This document shows, piece after piece, positions 1 to 9,618 of a stretch of DNA of 64,000 nt (positions within the stretch are counted from its first letter, which is position 1; the number at the start of each line of letters is the position of its first letter). Location of the stretch: contig NZ_JAODPB010000005.1 of the NCBI RefSeq assembly GCF_025770735.1, forward strand, positions 310,001 through 374,000. Reading direction: 5' to 3'. The DNA is from Shouchella tritolerans. Lineage in GTDB: Bacteria; Bacillota; Bacilli; Bacillales; Bacillaceae_D. A program made the translations under genes and the position numbers. Under the pieces are notes generated by a model, which saw nothing but the letters and a program-made list of their open reading frames with translations, searched no databases and was not told the origin of the DNA.

Positions 1-421
1 CTACGCCTTCTCGAAAGAACAATGTTCGCCATGTAAGCGGCGAGCCGTCTGCAGCAACCACTTTTAAACCAAACACCATTTTTCCAAGCGTTTGCGAAAA
101 AGCTTTCGTCATTCCTGCAAAATAAGCGAAAAACAACAGTGCGTAAAGAATGGCTGGCGTAAAAACCGTTGTAACCGCAAAACCAAAGAAATGGTCGCTT
201 GTTTGAAAAAACGGCAGCCACGATTGAACTAGCGCAGCGTTTATAGCTGAAACGATCAATAAATCAAATAAAAACGCCCATAATCGCATCCAAAACCCAG
301 CATAGCGAATCGCGTTTGCCCCTTTTTCTTGATTGGCCGCCTCGATTGTTGAAGAGGCAATCACCGGTGGCTGTCTTCGTAAATAGCGTTTGAATCCGGC
401 AGAGGGTAATCGCCTTTCCAT
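1..421 (-). CDS. yteJ: RDD-family membrane protein, YteJ-like (3' end outside window)
   Basis: The frame is open from an ATG at 421 to the window edge, so only about 140 N-terminal residues are present. Two hydrophobic segments are visible, one around the WMRLWAFLFDLLIVSAI stretch and one around FTPAILYALLFFAYFAG. They are followed by a TLGKMVFGLKVV segment, typical of RDD proteins, which carry conserved R-D-D residues near the first membrane helix; here an R precedes the helix and a D lies inside it. The start lies 13 bp after the sppA stop, so the two are probably cotranscribed, as in Bacillus subtilis. The molecular function of the family is not established; an ion or solute exchange role has been suggested for some members. 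Confidence 0.8.
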   Translation of the reverse strand, partial: MERRLPSAGFKRYLRRQPPVIASSTIEAANQEKGANAIRYAGFWMRLWAFLFDLLIVSAINAALVQSWLPFFQTSDHFFGFAVTTVFTPAILYALLFFAYFAGMTKAFSQTLGKMVFGLKVVAADGSPLTWRTLFFREGV

Positions 422-434
422 TTGTTCAGCTCCC

Positions 435-1421
435 TTATTCATAGTCATACAAATACATCGCTCTAGGTTGGTTGTAATCTGTCAGTTCCATAAGACCTTG
501 TTTTTGCTCCGCTTTGCCAAATATTTTTTCAGCAGCAAGGCCAAACATACTTGTTAATCCTTGTTTCGGTTCAATTGCAATGACTTGATAGTTACTGCCC
601 AAATCACGCTGCATTGCGGCAATAACATCATTGATCGACCCAAGTTCATCGATTAAGCCTGCTTCGAGCGCTTGCTTGCCTGTATAAATTCTGCCGTCCC
701 CTAATTCACGAACACGCTCTTCATCCATTCCCCGCCCATTGGCAATGACTTTGACAAATTCATCGTAGTATTCATCGACAATCGATTGCAAAATCTCATC
801 TTCTTCTTCAGTAGGCGGCCGAGTGCCACTCATTATGTCTTTGTATGGACCGCTTTTGTAAACCGTTTCCTCGACCCCGATTTTATCAAGCAATTCGCTG
901 ATGTTTAATGAACTCATAATGACGCCAATGGACCCCGTTAAGGTTTGCGGATAAGCAAAAATTTGCTCAGCAGGAGCGGCCAAGTAATACCCACCGGAAG
1001 CCGCCATCGAACCCATTGAAATGTAAACGGGCTTTCCATAATTTTCTTGTGCTTCAATCACTGCATCATGAATTTCCGCACTTTCCAATACGCCGCCACC
1101 AGGGGAGTCAACCGCAATAATAATGCCTTCCACATTTGGGGAACTCATCGTTTGGTAAAATAAATCCATAAAATTTGAATGATTGTAACCTTCAGCAGAA
1201 AACAGGGAATCGCCTGTTGTATTGATGATTGCCCCGTTTACTTCTAAAAGAGCAATTGAACCAGAAGAGTCTCCTTCCTGTACCACTACGCTTTCGTCAT
1301 AAGCTCCTGCTAGCCAATTGGCTTGGGAATATGTATTCATCGCTAATGATAGCGATGTAATGACTGAAAACAGCAAAATAAAAGCCCCAATTCCTAATGC
1401 AATCCACCTTCTTGCTTTCAT
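435..1421 (-). CDS. sppA: Signal peptide peptidase SppA
   Basis: This 328-residue membrane-anchored serine protease of the S49 family degrades cleaved signal peptides and membrane-associated peptides on the outer face of the membrane. One N-terminal membrane helix (about residues 7-28) is followed by the S49 domain. The nucleophile is expected at Ser142 in MAASGGYY and the general-base lysine at Lys194 in SGPYKD; this Ser/Lys arrangement is that of the short Gram-positive SppA. DSPGGG near residue 105 is the usual oxyanion-side loop. The length matches the B. subtilis protein (about 335 aa). The RDD gene follows 13 bp downstream. The 314 bp before the gene hold its presumed promoter and the sspA terminator. 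Confidence 0.93.
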   Translation of the reverse strand: MKARRWIALGIGAFILLFSVITSLSLAMNTYSQANWLAGAYDESVVVQEGDSSGSIALLEVNGAIINTTGDSLFSAEGYNHSNFMDLFYQTMSSPNVEGIIIAVDSPGGGVLESAEIHDAVIEAQENYGKPVYISMGSMAASGGYYLAAPAEQIFAYPQTLTGSIGVIMSSLNISELLDKIGVEETVYKSGPYKDIMSGTRPPTEEEDEILQSIVDEYYDEFVKVIANGRGMDEERVRELGDGRIYTGKQALEAGLIDELGSINDVIAAMQRDLGSNYQVIAIEPKQGLTSMFGLAAEKIFGKAEQKQGLMELTDYNQPRAMYLYDYE

Positions 1422-1695
1422 CCTCTCGCTCCTTTACGATTTTTCTTTATCAGCCAACTGCTGATCGTAAAACTAAATGCTCTAGGACATACCCGCTTTC
1501 CCCCACAAATGTTGGCAGCTCACCCTTGCCCATTTTTATACATCTTTATGTACCGTTGTTTCTCCGTTTGCCAAGCAGCCTAGAGTCATTTAATTGCTTC
1601 CACTTCAATCGTATACAAAATGCCGTTGCCACAAAAGCCCCTTTCTGCCTCTTTCTAGTATATCATCTTCCCATATCGTTGAAAAACACAGAAAC

Positions 1696-1717
1696 GGAGC
1701 AGGGATGTCCCTGCTCC
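1696..1717 (-). terminator. Terminator hairpin after sspA
   Basis: The perfect inverted repeat GGAGCAGGGA-tg-TCCCTGCTCC lies 18 bp beyond the sspA stop. It fits an intrinsic terminator for the monocistronic spore gene. The rest of 1422-1735 shows no further gene; it should hold the sppA promoter. Confidence 0.7.
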
Positions 1718-1735
1718 TAGCCATTTTGTATGAAC

Positions 1736-1936
1736 TTATCTTTGAAATCCGCCTAATTGTTGTTCAGCTTGAGCAACCAAACGTTTCGTGATTTCGCCAC
1801 CTACAGAACCGTTTGCACGAGAAGTCGTGTCAGCCCCAAGGTTTACGCCAAATTCAGAAGCGATTTCGTATTTCATTTGATCAAGTGCTTGTTGTACGCC
1901 AGGTACTACCAAGTTATTTGAGTTTGAGTTAGCCAT
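1736..1936 (-). CDS. sspA: Alpha/beta-type small acid-soluble spore protein
   Basis: This 66-residue protein coats DNA in the dormant spore, protecting it from UV and heat, and is degraded at germination. The start is taken at the ATG at 1936 (MANSNSNN) because a very strong GGAGGAGGTGAG lies 5-6 bp upstream; an upstream in-frame ATG at 1987 has no such site. Family hallmarks are visible: a [11 protein letters not shown] segment, [20 protein letters not shown], which contains the region cut by the Gpr germination protease, and a C-terminal R-L-V-A-Q-A-E-Q. Its position between sppA and thiI matches B. subtilis sspA. Expression should be forespore-specific through sigma-G; a weak -35/-10-like pair near 1990-2015 is compatible but not convincing. 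Confidence 0.93.
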   Translation of the reverse strand: MANSNSNNLVVPGVQQALDQMKYEIASEFGVNLGADTTSRANGSVGGEITKRLVAQAEQQLGGFQR

Positions 1937-2058
1937 ATGTCTCACCTCCTCCGGTACTTCTAGATTGCTCGAAAGAGGGAAGAACATACATGCTTGATAA
2001 CTGGTAAATATATGAACCTCCCCTACCTACACACTTCGCATAGAAGGGGTTTTTACAT

Positions 2059-3261
2059 TTAAAATAACTGATCCAATGTGGGCGATGTTTGCGTTCCTGT
2101 TATTTCAAGGGATTCAATTCCCGCAATCGCTTCTTTGCATTTTTCCTCCACTTGCACGTATTGTTCAAAATGAGCAGAACGATCGCGTTTTGGCTTCGTT
2201 TTAGAATCGGTCGGCAAAAAGATCGTACAGCAGTCTTCGTAAGGGAGAATCGATGTTTCATATGTGCCAATCCGTTTTGCATAAGCGATTGTCGTCTCTT
2301 TATCCATTGCTAAAAGTGGCCGCAATACAGGTAAATTGGTCATTTCATTGATCGTATTCATGCTGGCAAGTGTTTGCGAGGCGACTTGGCCTAAACTTTC
2401 ACCATTTGAAATCGCTAAGATGCCTCGTTCTCTGGCAAGCCTATCGGCAATTCGCAACATCATCCGTCTCATGATCGTCATTTCATAACTTGACGGCACT
2501 TCTTTATGGATATGCGTTTGAATATCAGTGAAAGGTACAAAATGAATGGTGATCGTACGACCAAATTTCGCCAACTCCCTTGTCAAATCAATCACTTTTT
2601 GTTTGGCCCGTTCATTTGTATAGGGAGGACTGTGAAAATGAAGCATTTCTACTTCTGCTCCTCTGCCCATTAGCATATGGGCGGCAACCGGAGAATCGAT
2701 TCCACCTGATAGCAAATGAAGAACTTTTCCACTGCTTCCTACCGGCAGCCCTTTTGCTCCTGCATACACACCAGCCGTTATATACGTTCCTGACTCACGC
2801 ACATCGACTACAAGGTTGACATCAGGATGATGAACATCAACAGCTAACTCGCCAGTGAATGCCTTTAGCACGTACGAGCCTATTTTGTGGTTAAGGGACT
2901 GGGAATCAATTGGAAAAAGTTTGTATGCCCGCCTAGCAGAGACTTTAAACGTTTTGGCATCTGGATGTTGAGTAAGCATAAAGAGTGCCCCTTTTTGCAT
3001 GGCTTCCAACTCATTATCCACTCTTAAGGCAAGGCTGTATGATTGAATGCCGAATACATTGGCTAGTGCAGCAGCAACTGGCTCATGGTCGGTGTCGTTT
3101 AGTTCTACGACAATACGCCCAAACGTCCGCTTCGCCTGTACCTTCGAAAAAGGTTTTAACACATGGCGAATATTGGCGAGCAGCAGTTTTTCAAAATGGC
3201 CTCTGTTTTTTCCTTTTAAGGCCAACTCGCCATAACGAACAAGAATATGGTCCATTTTCAT
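2059..3261 (-). CDS. thiI: tRNA 4-thiouridine synthase ThiI
   Basis: This 400-residue enzyme adenylates U8 of tRNA and inserts sulfur delivered as persulfide by a cysteine desulfurase, and in many bacteria also serves thiazole synthesis. An N-terminal ferredoxin-like/THUMP region (about residues 1-165) precedes the PP-loop ATP pyrophosphatase domain with the signature SGGIDSPVA. There is no C-terminal rhodanese domain, as is usual in bacilli. The start is the ATG at 3261 ([19 protein letters not shown]), preceded by AGGAGGTTG. That ATG overlaps the TGA of the upstream desulfurase gene by 4 bp (ATGA), so the two products are translationally coupled and probably form a dedicated sulfur relay. 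Confidence 0.94.
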   Translation of the reverse strand: MKMDHILVRYGELALKGKNRGHFEKLLLANIRHVLKPFSKVQAKRTFGRIVVELNDTDHEPVAAALANVFGIQSYSLALRVDNELEAMQKGALFMLTQHPDAKTFKVSARRAYKLFPIDSQSLNHKIGSYVLKAFTGELAVDVHHPDVNLVVDVRESGTYITAGVYAGAKGLPVGSSGKVLHLLSGGIDSPVAAHMLMGRGAEVEMLHFHSPPYTNERAKQKVIDLTRELAKFGRTITIHFVPFTDIQTHIHKEVPSSYEMTIMRRMMLRIADRLARERGILAISNGESLGQVASQTLASMNTINEMTNLPVLRPLLAMDKETTIAYAKRIGTYETSILPYEDCCTIFLPTDSKTKPKRDRSAHFEQYVQVEEKCKEAIAGIESLEITGTQTSPTLDQLF

Positions 3262-4397
3262 TTCCCTACAACCTCCTGAAGCTCTGGAATGATCTGTTTT
3301 AAGGCTTCGCCACACGCTTCCACTTCTTCAATTGTTGTCGAAAACGAGAAGCTAATGCGAATGGCGCTCTCAGCCACTGTTCTCGGCTTCATTGCACCTA
3401 AAAGGATACGGCTTGGCTTGCCCGTTTTCGTCGAGCAGGCTGACTGTGTCGAAACGTAAATTTGACGTTGACCGAGTGCCTGCACAAGCACTTCTGCCTT
3501 AATGCCTGGAATGGATACATTAAGTATATGAGGTGCATAGCCCGATGTAGGCGTGTTAACGACTAGCCCCTCTATTTGTTCCAGCTTGGCGCGCAACATT
3601 TCATTTAATGCAAGCAGCCGTTGTTGCTGTTCCTGTTCCTGGCTTTCCATTAACACAAGCGCCTTGGCAAACGCAGCGATACCTGCTGTATTTTCTGTGC
3701 CAGGACGCAAGCGTTGTTCTTGTCCGCCTCCGTAAAGTAGGCTTTCCAGAGTAGCAGGGTTGTTGACAAATAATAGACCTGTCCCTTTCAAGCCATGGAT
3801 TTTATGGGCGGACAAAGACAGCATATCAATGTTTGCATCTTTGAGTGAAAACGGCACTTTTGCCAAACTTTGCACGGCATCGACATGAAATTTGATTTGT
3901 GGGTAGCGTTGAAGCAAAGCGCCAATTTCAGCGATCGGTTGTATAGTCCCTAGTTCGCCTTGAACATGGCCAAGCGTAACCAAAACGGTATTTGGACGAA
4001 TGGCAGATTTAATCGCTTTGCTAGTAACACGTCCATTCTCATCCGCTTGCACATACGTCACTTCAAACCCTTGCGCTTCGAGAGCGCGAGCATTCTCATA
4101 AATAGATGCATGTTCAACAGTGGTTGTAATTAGGTGGCCGTTCGCATGCTTTTTCGCTGTTCCTTGAATAGCCACCGCATTTGCTTCTGTCCCCCCTGAG
4201 GTAAAAATCAGCTGATTCGGCATGCAGTTAAGATAAGCAGCAAAACGTTTGCGGGCATGATCAAGTACTTGCTCTGCTTCCATGCCAAGTGTATGCAACG
4301 ACGAAGCATTGCCAAAATAATCTCCAGCCATCTTCGTATATAAAGCAAGCACGTCGGGATGGGGCCGAGTGGTTGCGCTATTGTCCAAATAAATCAT
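3258..4397 (-). CDS. Cysteine desulfurase (IscS/NifS family, NifZ-type partner of ThiI)
   Basis: This 379-residue PLP enzyme takes sulfur from cysteine and passes the persulfide to an acceptor. The PLP lysine is Lys199 in SAHKIHG and the persulfide-forming cysteine is Cys321 in QSACSTKTG, both in class I (NifS/IscS) context. The 4-bp overlap with thiI indicates that tRNA 4-thiouridine formation is its main task, as for B. subtilis NifZ. General Fe-S work is normally done by a SufS elsewhere. The start ATG at 4397 gives [14 protein letters not shown], the standard N-terminus, with an AGGAGTTA ribosome site. Confidence 0.92.
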   Translation of the reverse strand: MIYLDNSATTRPHPDVLALYTKMAGDYFGNASSLHTLGMEAEQVLDHARKRFAAYLNCMPNQLIFTSGGTEANAVAIQGTAKKHANGHLITTTVEHASIYENARALEAQGFEVTYVQADENGRVTSKAIKSAIRPNTVLVTLGHVQGELGTIQPIAEIGALLQRYPQIKFHVDAVQSLAKVPFSLKDANIDMLSLSAHKIHGLKGTGLLFVNNPATLESLLYGGGQEQRLRPGTENTAGIAAFAKALVLMESQEQEQQQRLLALNEMLRAKLEQIEGLVVNTPTSGYAPHILNVSIPGIKAEVLVQALGQRQIYVSTQSACSTKTGKPSRILLGAMKPRTVAESAIRISFSFSTTIEEVEACGEALKQIIPELQEVVGK

Positions 4398-4529
4398 CAG
4401 GTGTAACTCCTTTCCTCTCTTCCAGGCTTTTAACTTAGCAAGCCTCGTTCGCTATTGCAAGCATATCTTTCAAGAATCTGCATCGCAACTCACATGCCAA
4501 AAACGCAGTTTCACAAATGAAACTGCGTT

Positions 4530-4592
4530 CAAACTGTAGACAAACGTTCGCATACATCGTCGTTTGTTGGGGTCATAGTCGTTTTGTGCGTA
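4530..4592. repeat. Palindromic intergenic element, copy C (degenerate)
   Basis: The segment starts with CTGTAGACAAACGTTCGCAT and continues to a CGTTTTGTG end. It matches the right half of the element at 19370-19428, and directly abuts a perfect hairpin at about 4502-4530 (AACGCAGTTTCA-N4-TGAAACTGCGTT). It sits in the 324-bp gap between the cysteine desulfurase and ezrA. Besides the element, the gap holds a second inverted repeat near 4684-4725 (AGTGCCTT/AAGGCACT) that could terminate ezrA. Confidence 0.55.
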
Positions 4593-4721
4593 CAGAAACC
4601 ATGCTCATAAACCCGATGTTCGATTCGCATCTTCCCTCATCTGGCAAACGATAAAAACAAGGGTGTTCCGCCATTTAAAACGAGTGCCTTCATTCCCCGT
4701 CCGTCTTGCAAGGAAAAGGCA

Positions 4722-6419
4722 CTATGCACTTATATGCCTTTCCACTTTTTCCAACAAGTTTGGTTCATATGGCTCAACAGCATGTTGGACACGCTCAAGC
4801 GCTTCCTCGTAGTGAAAGCTGCGAAACGCATCTTCTGCTTGGTCAAGTGCTTGCCGTACCTCTTCACCGCGGTTTCGATAACGATTGCTAAACTGGATAG
4901 CCAGCTCGGCGAGCCTAGCTTTTTCAACCATTTCTTCTATTGCGTCTGAACCTTTTTCAACTTGCTCAATCGCCTCATGCACCAATTGCTCAACTCGTTC
5001 CATTTCAAGGGGGATTTCATTTAGCGCATCGGAAGCTTGCTTTACTTTCGTTTCCGCAAAGTCAAGTGCTTCTAGCTGTTTTACTGGCACCCCTGGCAAG
5101 TTGCTTTTTTTCAACGTTCGTTTCGTTTCGTACATAACACTACGAAGTCGAGAAACGGTCTCTTGCGCTTTTAACTCGTCTTTTCGGAGACGACGGAGCC
5201 GTTCAATGCTTTTATCAACATTGGCTTTAAACGTGTCCATCTCTTCTGACCACTTATCAGCCATTTCGTAAATGGAAGAGTACGTTTGTTTTTGGTTTTC
5301 CGTTACATCGACAATCACATGCAAGTGGTTCCGCAAGTTGGCGAGGTCTTTTTGCAACGCATTTTGCAAATGCGTTTCTTCTTCAGCGATTAAATAGCTT
5401 TTTTGCACATGAGTCGTTTCACGCAACAACGTTTGCAATTGTTCTGTTGCTGCCTGCACTTGTTCCTTTAGTGTTGGAATTTTCTCCATTAGCTTATTTT
5501 TGAAAGCCACTTCTGCCTCAAGCGTTTCGTACATTTGCTCCTTCTCGTCGTTGATCGTTTGCAACAAGTCGCTTGCTTCTTTGACGTGAAGGTTGAGAAG
5601 CTGTTCGTACGCCTTTTCAATGTCTTTTTTAAATTGTGTGAGGCGCACATCAAAGGCAAATGTTTTTAAATGGAAGCCGCTTTCCTCCATTTGGGCGATG
5701 CCCATCTCCAAGTTGCGTACATCAGCTGGAACTGTTGATTTCACTTGGATGAGCAACTGTGGAATTTCATCCATTTTTTCCCTTAAGTCGTGCAAACGAT
5801 CCTTCATTGTTAAAAGCTGCTTTCGCGCCTGTAGATAGCTTCCATTTTCAGTCGCTTCATCGTAGGACGCAAGCGTCTGCTTTATATCGGCCATTGCTTC
5901 ATCAAGGACTCTAACGGCCTCGCCAAAGGATCCCCTTTTTGTTAACAGCTCATTTGACAGCTCTTGATATTTGCTACGGACTTCGCTAATTTCTTGGCGG
6001 TTTTTCGCTTCAGCGGAAACCAAGTGATCGATTTCTTCCACCATCGTATCCAACTGCTGTTCGACTGTCGCAATTCGATTTTCTACCCAGCCAACCGCAT
6101 CTTTTGCTTTTTTAAATCGGTATTTTGCGGCCCATTCTTCGATTTCAATTAATTGGTTCTCAATGCTAGGCAAAATCGATTCGACAATCTCATCCCAGTC
6201 TTTGCGCCACATTTCAAATTTCTGTTCCGTTTCTCCTGACATGCGGAGCTTCTTTACTTTGGCAATTTCATCTGGAATGTCACGATTCAATAAGTTGATT
6301 TTCCGGGCATCGAGCTCGTCCACTGCTTTATGTATATGCCGTCTGAGAAAAATCCCAGCTGCCGTCCCTCCTGTAAAAAGGACGAGCAATATGATGATGA
6401 CTGTTACAAAAATATCCAC
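4722..6419 (-). CDS. ezrA: Septation ring formation regulator EzrA
   Basis: EzrA is a membrane-anchored inhibitor and spatial regulator of FtsZ ring assembly that also links division to cell-wall synthesis. The start is taken as GTG at 6419 (MDIFVTVIIILLVLFTGG) because AGAGGGGA sits 7 bp upstream and the 565-residue product matches the family length (about 562). The longer ATG-initiated reading adds 59 residues with no membrane logic. One N-terminal helix (about residues 4-24) is followed by a long, charged, spectrin-like coiled-coil cytoplasmic region. It diverges from hisJ; the two starts are about 220 bp apart. Confidence 0.93.
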   Translation of the reverse strand: MDIFVTVIIILLVLFTGGTAAGIFLRRHIHKAVDELDARKINLLNRDIPDEIAKVKKLRMSGETEQKFEMWRKDWDEIVESILPSIENQLIEIEEWAAKYRFKKAKDAVGWVENRIATVEQQLDTMVEEIDHLVSAEAKNRQEISEVRSKYQELSNELLTKRGSFGEAVRVLDEAMADIKQTLASYDEATENGSYLQARKQLLTMKDRLHDLREKMDEIPQLLIQVKSTVPADVRNLEMGIAQMEESGFHLKTFAFDVRLTQFKKDIEKAYEQLLNLHVKEASDLLQTINDEKEQMYETLEAEVAFKNKLMEKIPTLKEQVQAATEQLQTLLRETTHVQKSYLIAEEETHLQNALQKDLANLRNHLHVIVDVTENQKQTYSSIYEMADKWSEEMDTFKANVDKSIERLRRLRKDELKAQETVSRLRSVMYETKRTLKKSNLPGVPVKQLEALDFAETKVKQASDALNEIPLEMERVEQLVHEAIEQVEKGSDAIEEMVEKARLAELAIQFSNRYRNRGEEVRQALDQAEDAFRSFHYEEALERVQHAVEPYEPNLLEKVERHISA

Positions 6420-6637
6420 ATGGAACTCCCCTCTACTGCGCTTTTCTTTTGCCTCTTTTTTAATCGGTTTATCCAAGCTAATCGTAAACGTTGTCGTTGT
6501 GTTATAAAAACATTGCTTTATCCCTATTCTGATACGTAATATAATACCATGAATGCGACAATTTGTGTGCAGATTCCCGACACTGCCGTTCGACAAATAT
6601 CTTCAAACGCGATCTTATTTATAAAGGAGCTGTTTCC

Positions 6638-7414
6638 ATGATTATCCGCGACGGGCATATCCACACGCCCTTTTGTCCCCATGGCTCAGCGGATACGCTG
6701 GCATCTTACTGTGAACAAGCGATTTCGATTGGGCTAAAGACGATTACATTTGCAGAACACGCCCCACTTCCCGTTGGTTTTAGCGACCCTACACCGAACC
6801 AAGACAGCGCCATGGCAGCTTCTGACCTAAATGCCTATTTGCAGGCAACGGAAGCAATAAAAAAAGAGTACGCCCACGCATTGGACGTCCTCATTGGTTT
6901 AGAGGTTGATTATATATCCGGCTACGAAACAGAAACAAAAGCGCTGTTAAACGAGGTTGGACCTTTCCTTGACGACAGCATTCTATCTGTCCACTTTTTG
7001 AAAGTGGGCAACCGTTACCGTTGCATCGATTACAGCCCAGAAGAATTTGCGGCAATCGCAGCGGATCTTGGCAGCACCAATGCCCTGTATGCCCGTTATT
7101 ACGACACGGTTTTAGCCTCTATTAATGCCGACCTCGGCCCCTATAAACCAAAGCGGATCGGCCACGTGACGCTGTGCAAAAAATTCCAAAAGCTCTATCA
7201 GGCCGAGCAATCGTTTGGGCAAGAAATTGGCGCCATCCTTGCCGCCATCCTTGAAAACAGGCTTCAGCTTGATTATAACTATGCGGGTCTAACCAAACCT
7301 TATTGCGGCGAGTCCTATCCACCAAAAGAAATTGCGCTGCAAGCAAAAACGATGGGCATCCCCCTTGTTTATGGTTCAGACGCCCATTCTGCAGCAGGTC
7401 TCCGCCTGTTCTAA
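6638..7414 (+). CDS. hisJ: Histidinol-phosphatase, PHP type (HisJ)
   Basis: This 258-residue PHP-fold metallophosphatase dephosphorylates histidinol phosphate in histidine synthesis. Metal-binding HIHTPFCPHG lies at residues 7-16, FAEHAPLP near 45, and VYGSDAH near the C-terminus, as in the PHP family. The start ATG at 6638 follows AAAGGAGCTGTTTCC; the longer frame back to 6563 has no ribosome site. Only a few residues follow GSDAH, fewer than I expect for the family, so the C-terminus may have been shortened slightly by a frameshift. It converges on the TetR gene with 4 bp between stops. The location between ezrA and yttP matches B. subtilis. Confidence 0.9.
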   Translation: MIIRDGHIHTPFCPHGSADTLASYCEQAISIGLKTITFAEHAPLPVGFSDPTPNQDSAMAASDLNAYLQATEAIKKEYAHALDVLIGLEVDYISGYETETKALLNEVGPFLDDSILSVHFLKVGNRYRCIDYSPEEFAAIAADLGSTNALYARYYDTVLASINADLGPYKPKRIGHVTLCKKFQKLYQAEQSFGQEIGAILAAILENRLQLDYNYAGLTKPYCGESYPPKEIALQAKTMGIPLVYGSDAHSAAGLRLF

Positions 7415-7418
7415 GCCT

Positions 7419-8054
7419 TTACGATGTCAGGCGAACCACCATTGTTTTCCTCTGCTCCAATGAGCCAAGCAGAGAGCGAATCCACTCATCAGCATGCCGT
7501 CCATACCGCTCGATAAACTGCTCATCCGCCGGAGTAAGCAAAAAGAGTTCCCGCAAGTATTGTGGGGAAGAAAAAGGCAATGTCATCATATTGCGGAGCT
7601 GGACAACGATTAAATCGGCAGCTAACGGCTCCCCTTGCCTGCGTAAGCACCGGGCGACTGCTTGTTCCAGCAAATGTTGCTCTTTCCGCAAATAAGTGCT
7701 CATCACTTCCCGTACAAGGGTCGAGTCTAGCGTCATTTCTCGGTGTGCCATGCGCGCTAGCCAATGACACGATTGTTGGTAAAGGAGCACTTTTTTAAAC
7801 AGCCCTACTAAAGAATCGATGGGATCGCCGTTTGGTTCCCGTGCGGCTGTTTCCATCGTTTTTACATACCCTTCAAAAAAATCGATTAATAACGATTCAA
7901 ACAAAGCCTGCTTTCCGCCAAAATAATACGAGATCAGCGCGGGATTCACACCAGCTTTTCTGGCAATGTCGCGAACGGATGTACCGTGGAAGCCTTTTGC
8001 GTAGAACAAGGAAATAGCCGCATCTTTAATCGTCGTTTTCGTCTGTTCGCTCAT
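7419..8054 (-). CDS. yttP: TetR/AcrR-family transcriptional regulator, YttP-like
   Basis: This 211-residue regulator has an N-terminal TetR helix-turn-helix (about residues 5-50; AALISYYFGGK-type recognition helix with NPALISYYFGGKQALFE) followed by an all-helical ligand domain. The start ATG at 8054 has GGAGGGATACGA upstream; the frame continues upstream into the flanking insertion sequence, but that part is not coding for this protein. The right end of the IS element stops only about 20 bp before this start, so the native promoter has been displaced or replaced. B. subtilis YttP has been linked to chromosome-replication/cell-size effects; no target can be inferred here. Confidence 0.85.
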   Translation of the reverse strand: MSEQTKTTIKDAAISLFYAKGFHGTSVRDIARKAGVNPALISYYFGGKQALFESLLIDFFEGYVKTMETAAREPNGDPIDSLVGLFKKVLLYQQSCHWLARMAHREMTLDSTLVREVMSTYLRKEQHLLEQAVARCLRRQGEPLAADLIVVQLRNMMTLPFSSPQYLRELFLLTPADEQFIERYGRHADEWIRSLLGSLEQRKTMVVRLTS

Positions 8055-8200
8055 TCGTATCCCTCCAAGTTGGTTGTGAACTACCCACCACTTATCACCC
8101 TTGCAGGTCGCTTGAAGTGGGGGCTTCTTGGGTAATCGCCCCTTTTGGTAGCTGACGAAATGGACCAAGCTAACCCTCTTGTTCCAAGAGTTGTCTTTCA

Positions 8201-9308
8201 TTAGGCAGTGGCTAATAAGCGAATACCTTCTTTTTTAATATTAATTGCTGAATTGTAATCTCGATCAAGACTTAGTCCGCAAACACATTGATACGTACGT
8301 TCGGATAATGCCATTTCTTGTATGGAACCACATTGCGAACACATCTTTGTGGATGGAAACCATTTATCGATTTTGATCAGTTGTTTCCCTTGTTCGTTTC
8401 GTTTGTACTGTAAGAAAGAAGTGAACATTCCCCATCCATTATCAGCGACACTTTTACCAAACTTCAGTGCTTGTGACATCCCTTTCATATCTAAATTTTC
8501 AATCACAACCGCATCAAAATTAGCTGCTAATTCCTTTGATTGATGGTGAAGAAAGTACTTCCGTTGATTAGCGATTTTTTCATGAATGTTGGCTACTCGA
8601 ATCCGTTGTTTGTGCCAATTCGAAGAACCTTTTTTCTTAGGGGATAGTTTGCGTTGTTCTTTTGCTAATCGATCCAGCATTTGTCGACTTAGGGTAATTG
8701 GCTTTCTTCCCTTCGCTATCGACAAATAACCCGTTCATCGCAAAATCTAATCCAACCACTTTTTTCATTTCCTTACTCTCAATCTCCTTCTCATACTCTG
8801 TAAGAATCGAAATATCATATTTCCCGGATGAAGTCATCGAAATCGTGCACGATTTGAGTTTGTGTTCTGAAGGGATTTCTCGATGTTGTCTGATTTTGAC
8901 CCTTTTTACTTTAGGTCATTTGATATGACCATCTAACAACTGAATATTCCCATTGACAACATTCGTTGTGTAGCTTTGCTTATGTCGTTTGCTTTTGAAT
9001 GTTGGGAACTTGGCCTTCCCCTTGAAGAAGGCTTTGTAAGCTTTATCTAAATTTAGTTGTGCGTTCGCTAACGCCAATGAGTCTACTTCTTTCAACCACT
9101 CATACTCTTTTTTGTACTTGGCAGGAGTAGGGGGCTTCCCCTTTTTTAAAGCATCTTTATCTTCTTTCCGTAACGCATACGTCTCTTTTCGTTCCGCTAA
9201 CATCTTGTTATAAACAAAGCGAACACATCCGAAGGTTTTACGTATAAGCAAAGACTGATCATCTGTTGGATACAATCTGAACGTATACGCTTTATTTCGT
9301 TTGGCCAT
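8201..9308 (-). pseudogene. tnpB: TnpB-family RNA-guided nuclease/transposase accessory, inactivated
   Basis: The original frame was about 369 codons, starting at ATG 9308 (MAKRNKAYTFRLYPTDDQ). A TGA stop at 8916-8918 (after LLDGHIK) interrupts it, while the same frame continues with coding-like sequence (PKVKRVKIRQHREIPSE...). A frameshift near 8690, between ANYPK and RQMLDRLAKEQ, then moves it into another frame that runs to the TAA at 8201. The RuvC-like motif region VVGLDFAMNG and the zinc-finger/RuvC end (CSQCG ... CVCG, then LDRDYNSAINI) are still readable. At least two mutations make it non-functional as one protein, so it should not guide or cut DNA. Confidence 0.88.
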
Positions 9309-9328
9309 ATCATATCACCTCACTTCAT

Positions 9329-9342
9329 CGAATGTACGTTCT
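9329..9342 (-). promoter_or_regulatory. LexA-box-like sequence upstream of tnpB
   Basis: CGAATGTACGTTCT differs from the Bacillus SOS-box pattern CGAACRNRYGTTCY at one position. It lies between a TATGAT -10-like hexamer (about 9345-9350) and the tnpB start, where binding would repress transcription. The same 14 bp recur at 62649-62662 before a YolD-like gene. Confidence 0.4.
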
Positions 9343-9552
9343 TATCATACCATAGAAAAGGCTTTTCGACTATTGCCCAGCCGATAGTCATCTCCCCTTA
9401 CCGTTGGGCTACGCCCTACACGCTTAAAGAGGGAGACTTCTTTCGGAAATATGTTAAAGCAAGCAGCCGCAAATCGTGTTATCTTATATACAGTATTCGT
9501 TTTTTTATTATCCGCTTCCTGTCTGATTAAGCGGCTTTTACGCAAAAACTTT

Positions 9553-9581
9553 TTGACAAATCCCGCATGCTTTTGTTGAAT
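9553..9581 (+). promoter_or_regulatory. Sigma-A promoter for the fRMsr gene
   Basis: TTGACA (9553-9558), 17-bp spacer, TTGAAT (9576-9581), about 38 bp before the start codon. The -35 is perfect and the -10 is weak. Confidence 0.45.
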
Positions 9582-9618
9582 CGCTGCGGTTTTTGACAAA
9601 TGGAAGGAGCATGACTCG

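Larger units (their letters stand above)
8077..9445 (-). mobile_element. IS200/IS605-superfamily element (IS1341-type, tnpB only), decayed
   Basis: A broken tnpB is flanked by the subterminal structures typical of these IS. On one side there is GAAGCCCCCACTTCAAGCG followed by AAGTGGTGGGTAGTTCAC (8077-8115); on the other, GTAGGGCGTAGCCC and AAGAAGTCTCCC (about 9400-9445). No tnpA (Y1 transposase) is present, so it cannot move without one in trans. It lies between yttP and ytsP, which are adjacent in B. subtilis. Exact ends are inferred from motif positions, not from a target duplication; this superfamily makes none. Confidence 0.8.

Noticed and set aside
1397-1791. Rightward ORFs of 65-107 codons over the sppA-sspA gap
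   Set aside because: No SD, hydrophobic low-information translations, and they cross the sspA terminator and coding region in antisense.
8916-9308. Three separate ORFs (8201-8725, 8637-8837, 8916-9308) as individual genes
   Set aside because: They are consecutive pieces of one tnpB broken by an in-frame TGA and a frameshift.
9400-9445. Hairpins near 9400 as a riboswitch for the following GAF-domain gene
   Set aside because: They are the terminal structures of the IS element and oriented for tnpB; the downstream gene has its own promoter at 9553.
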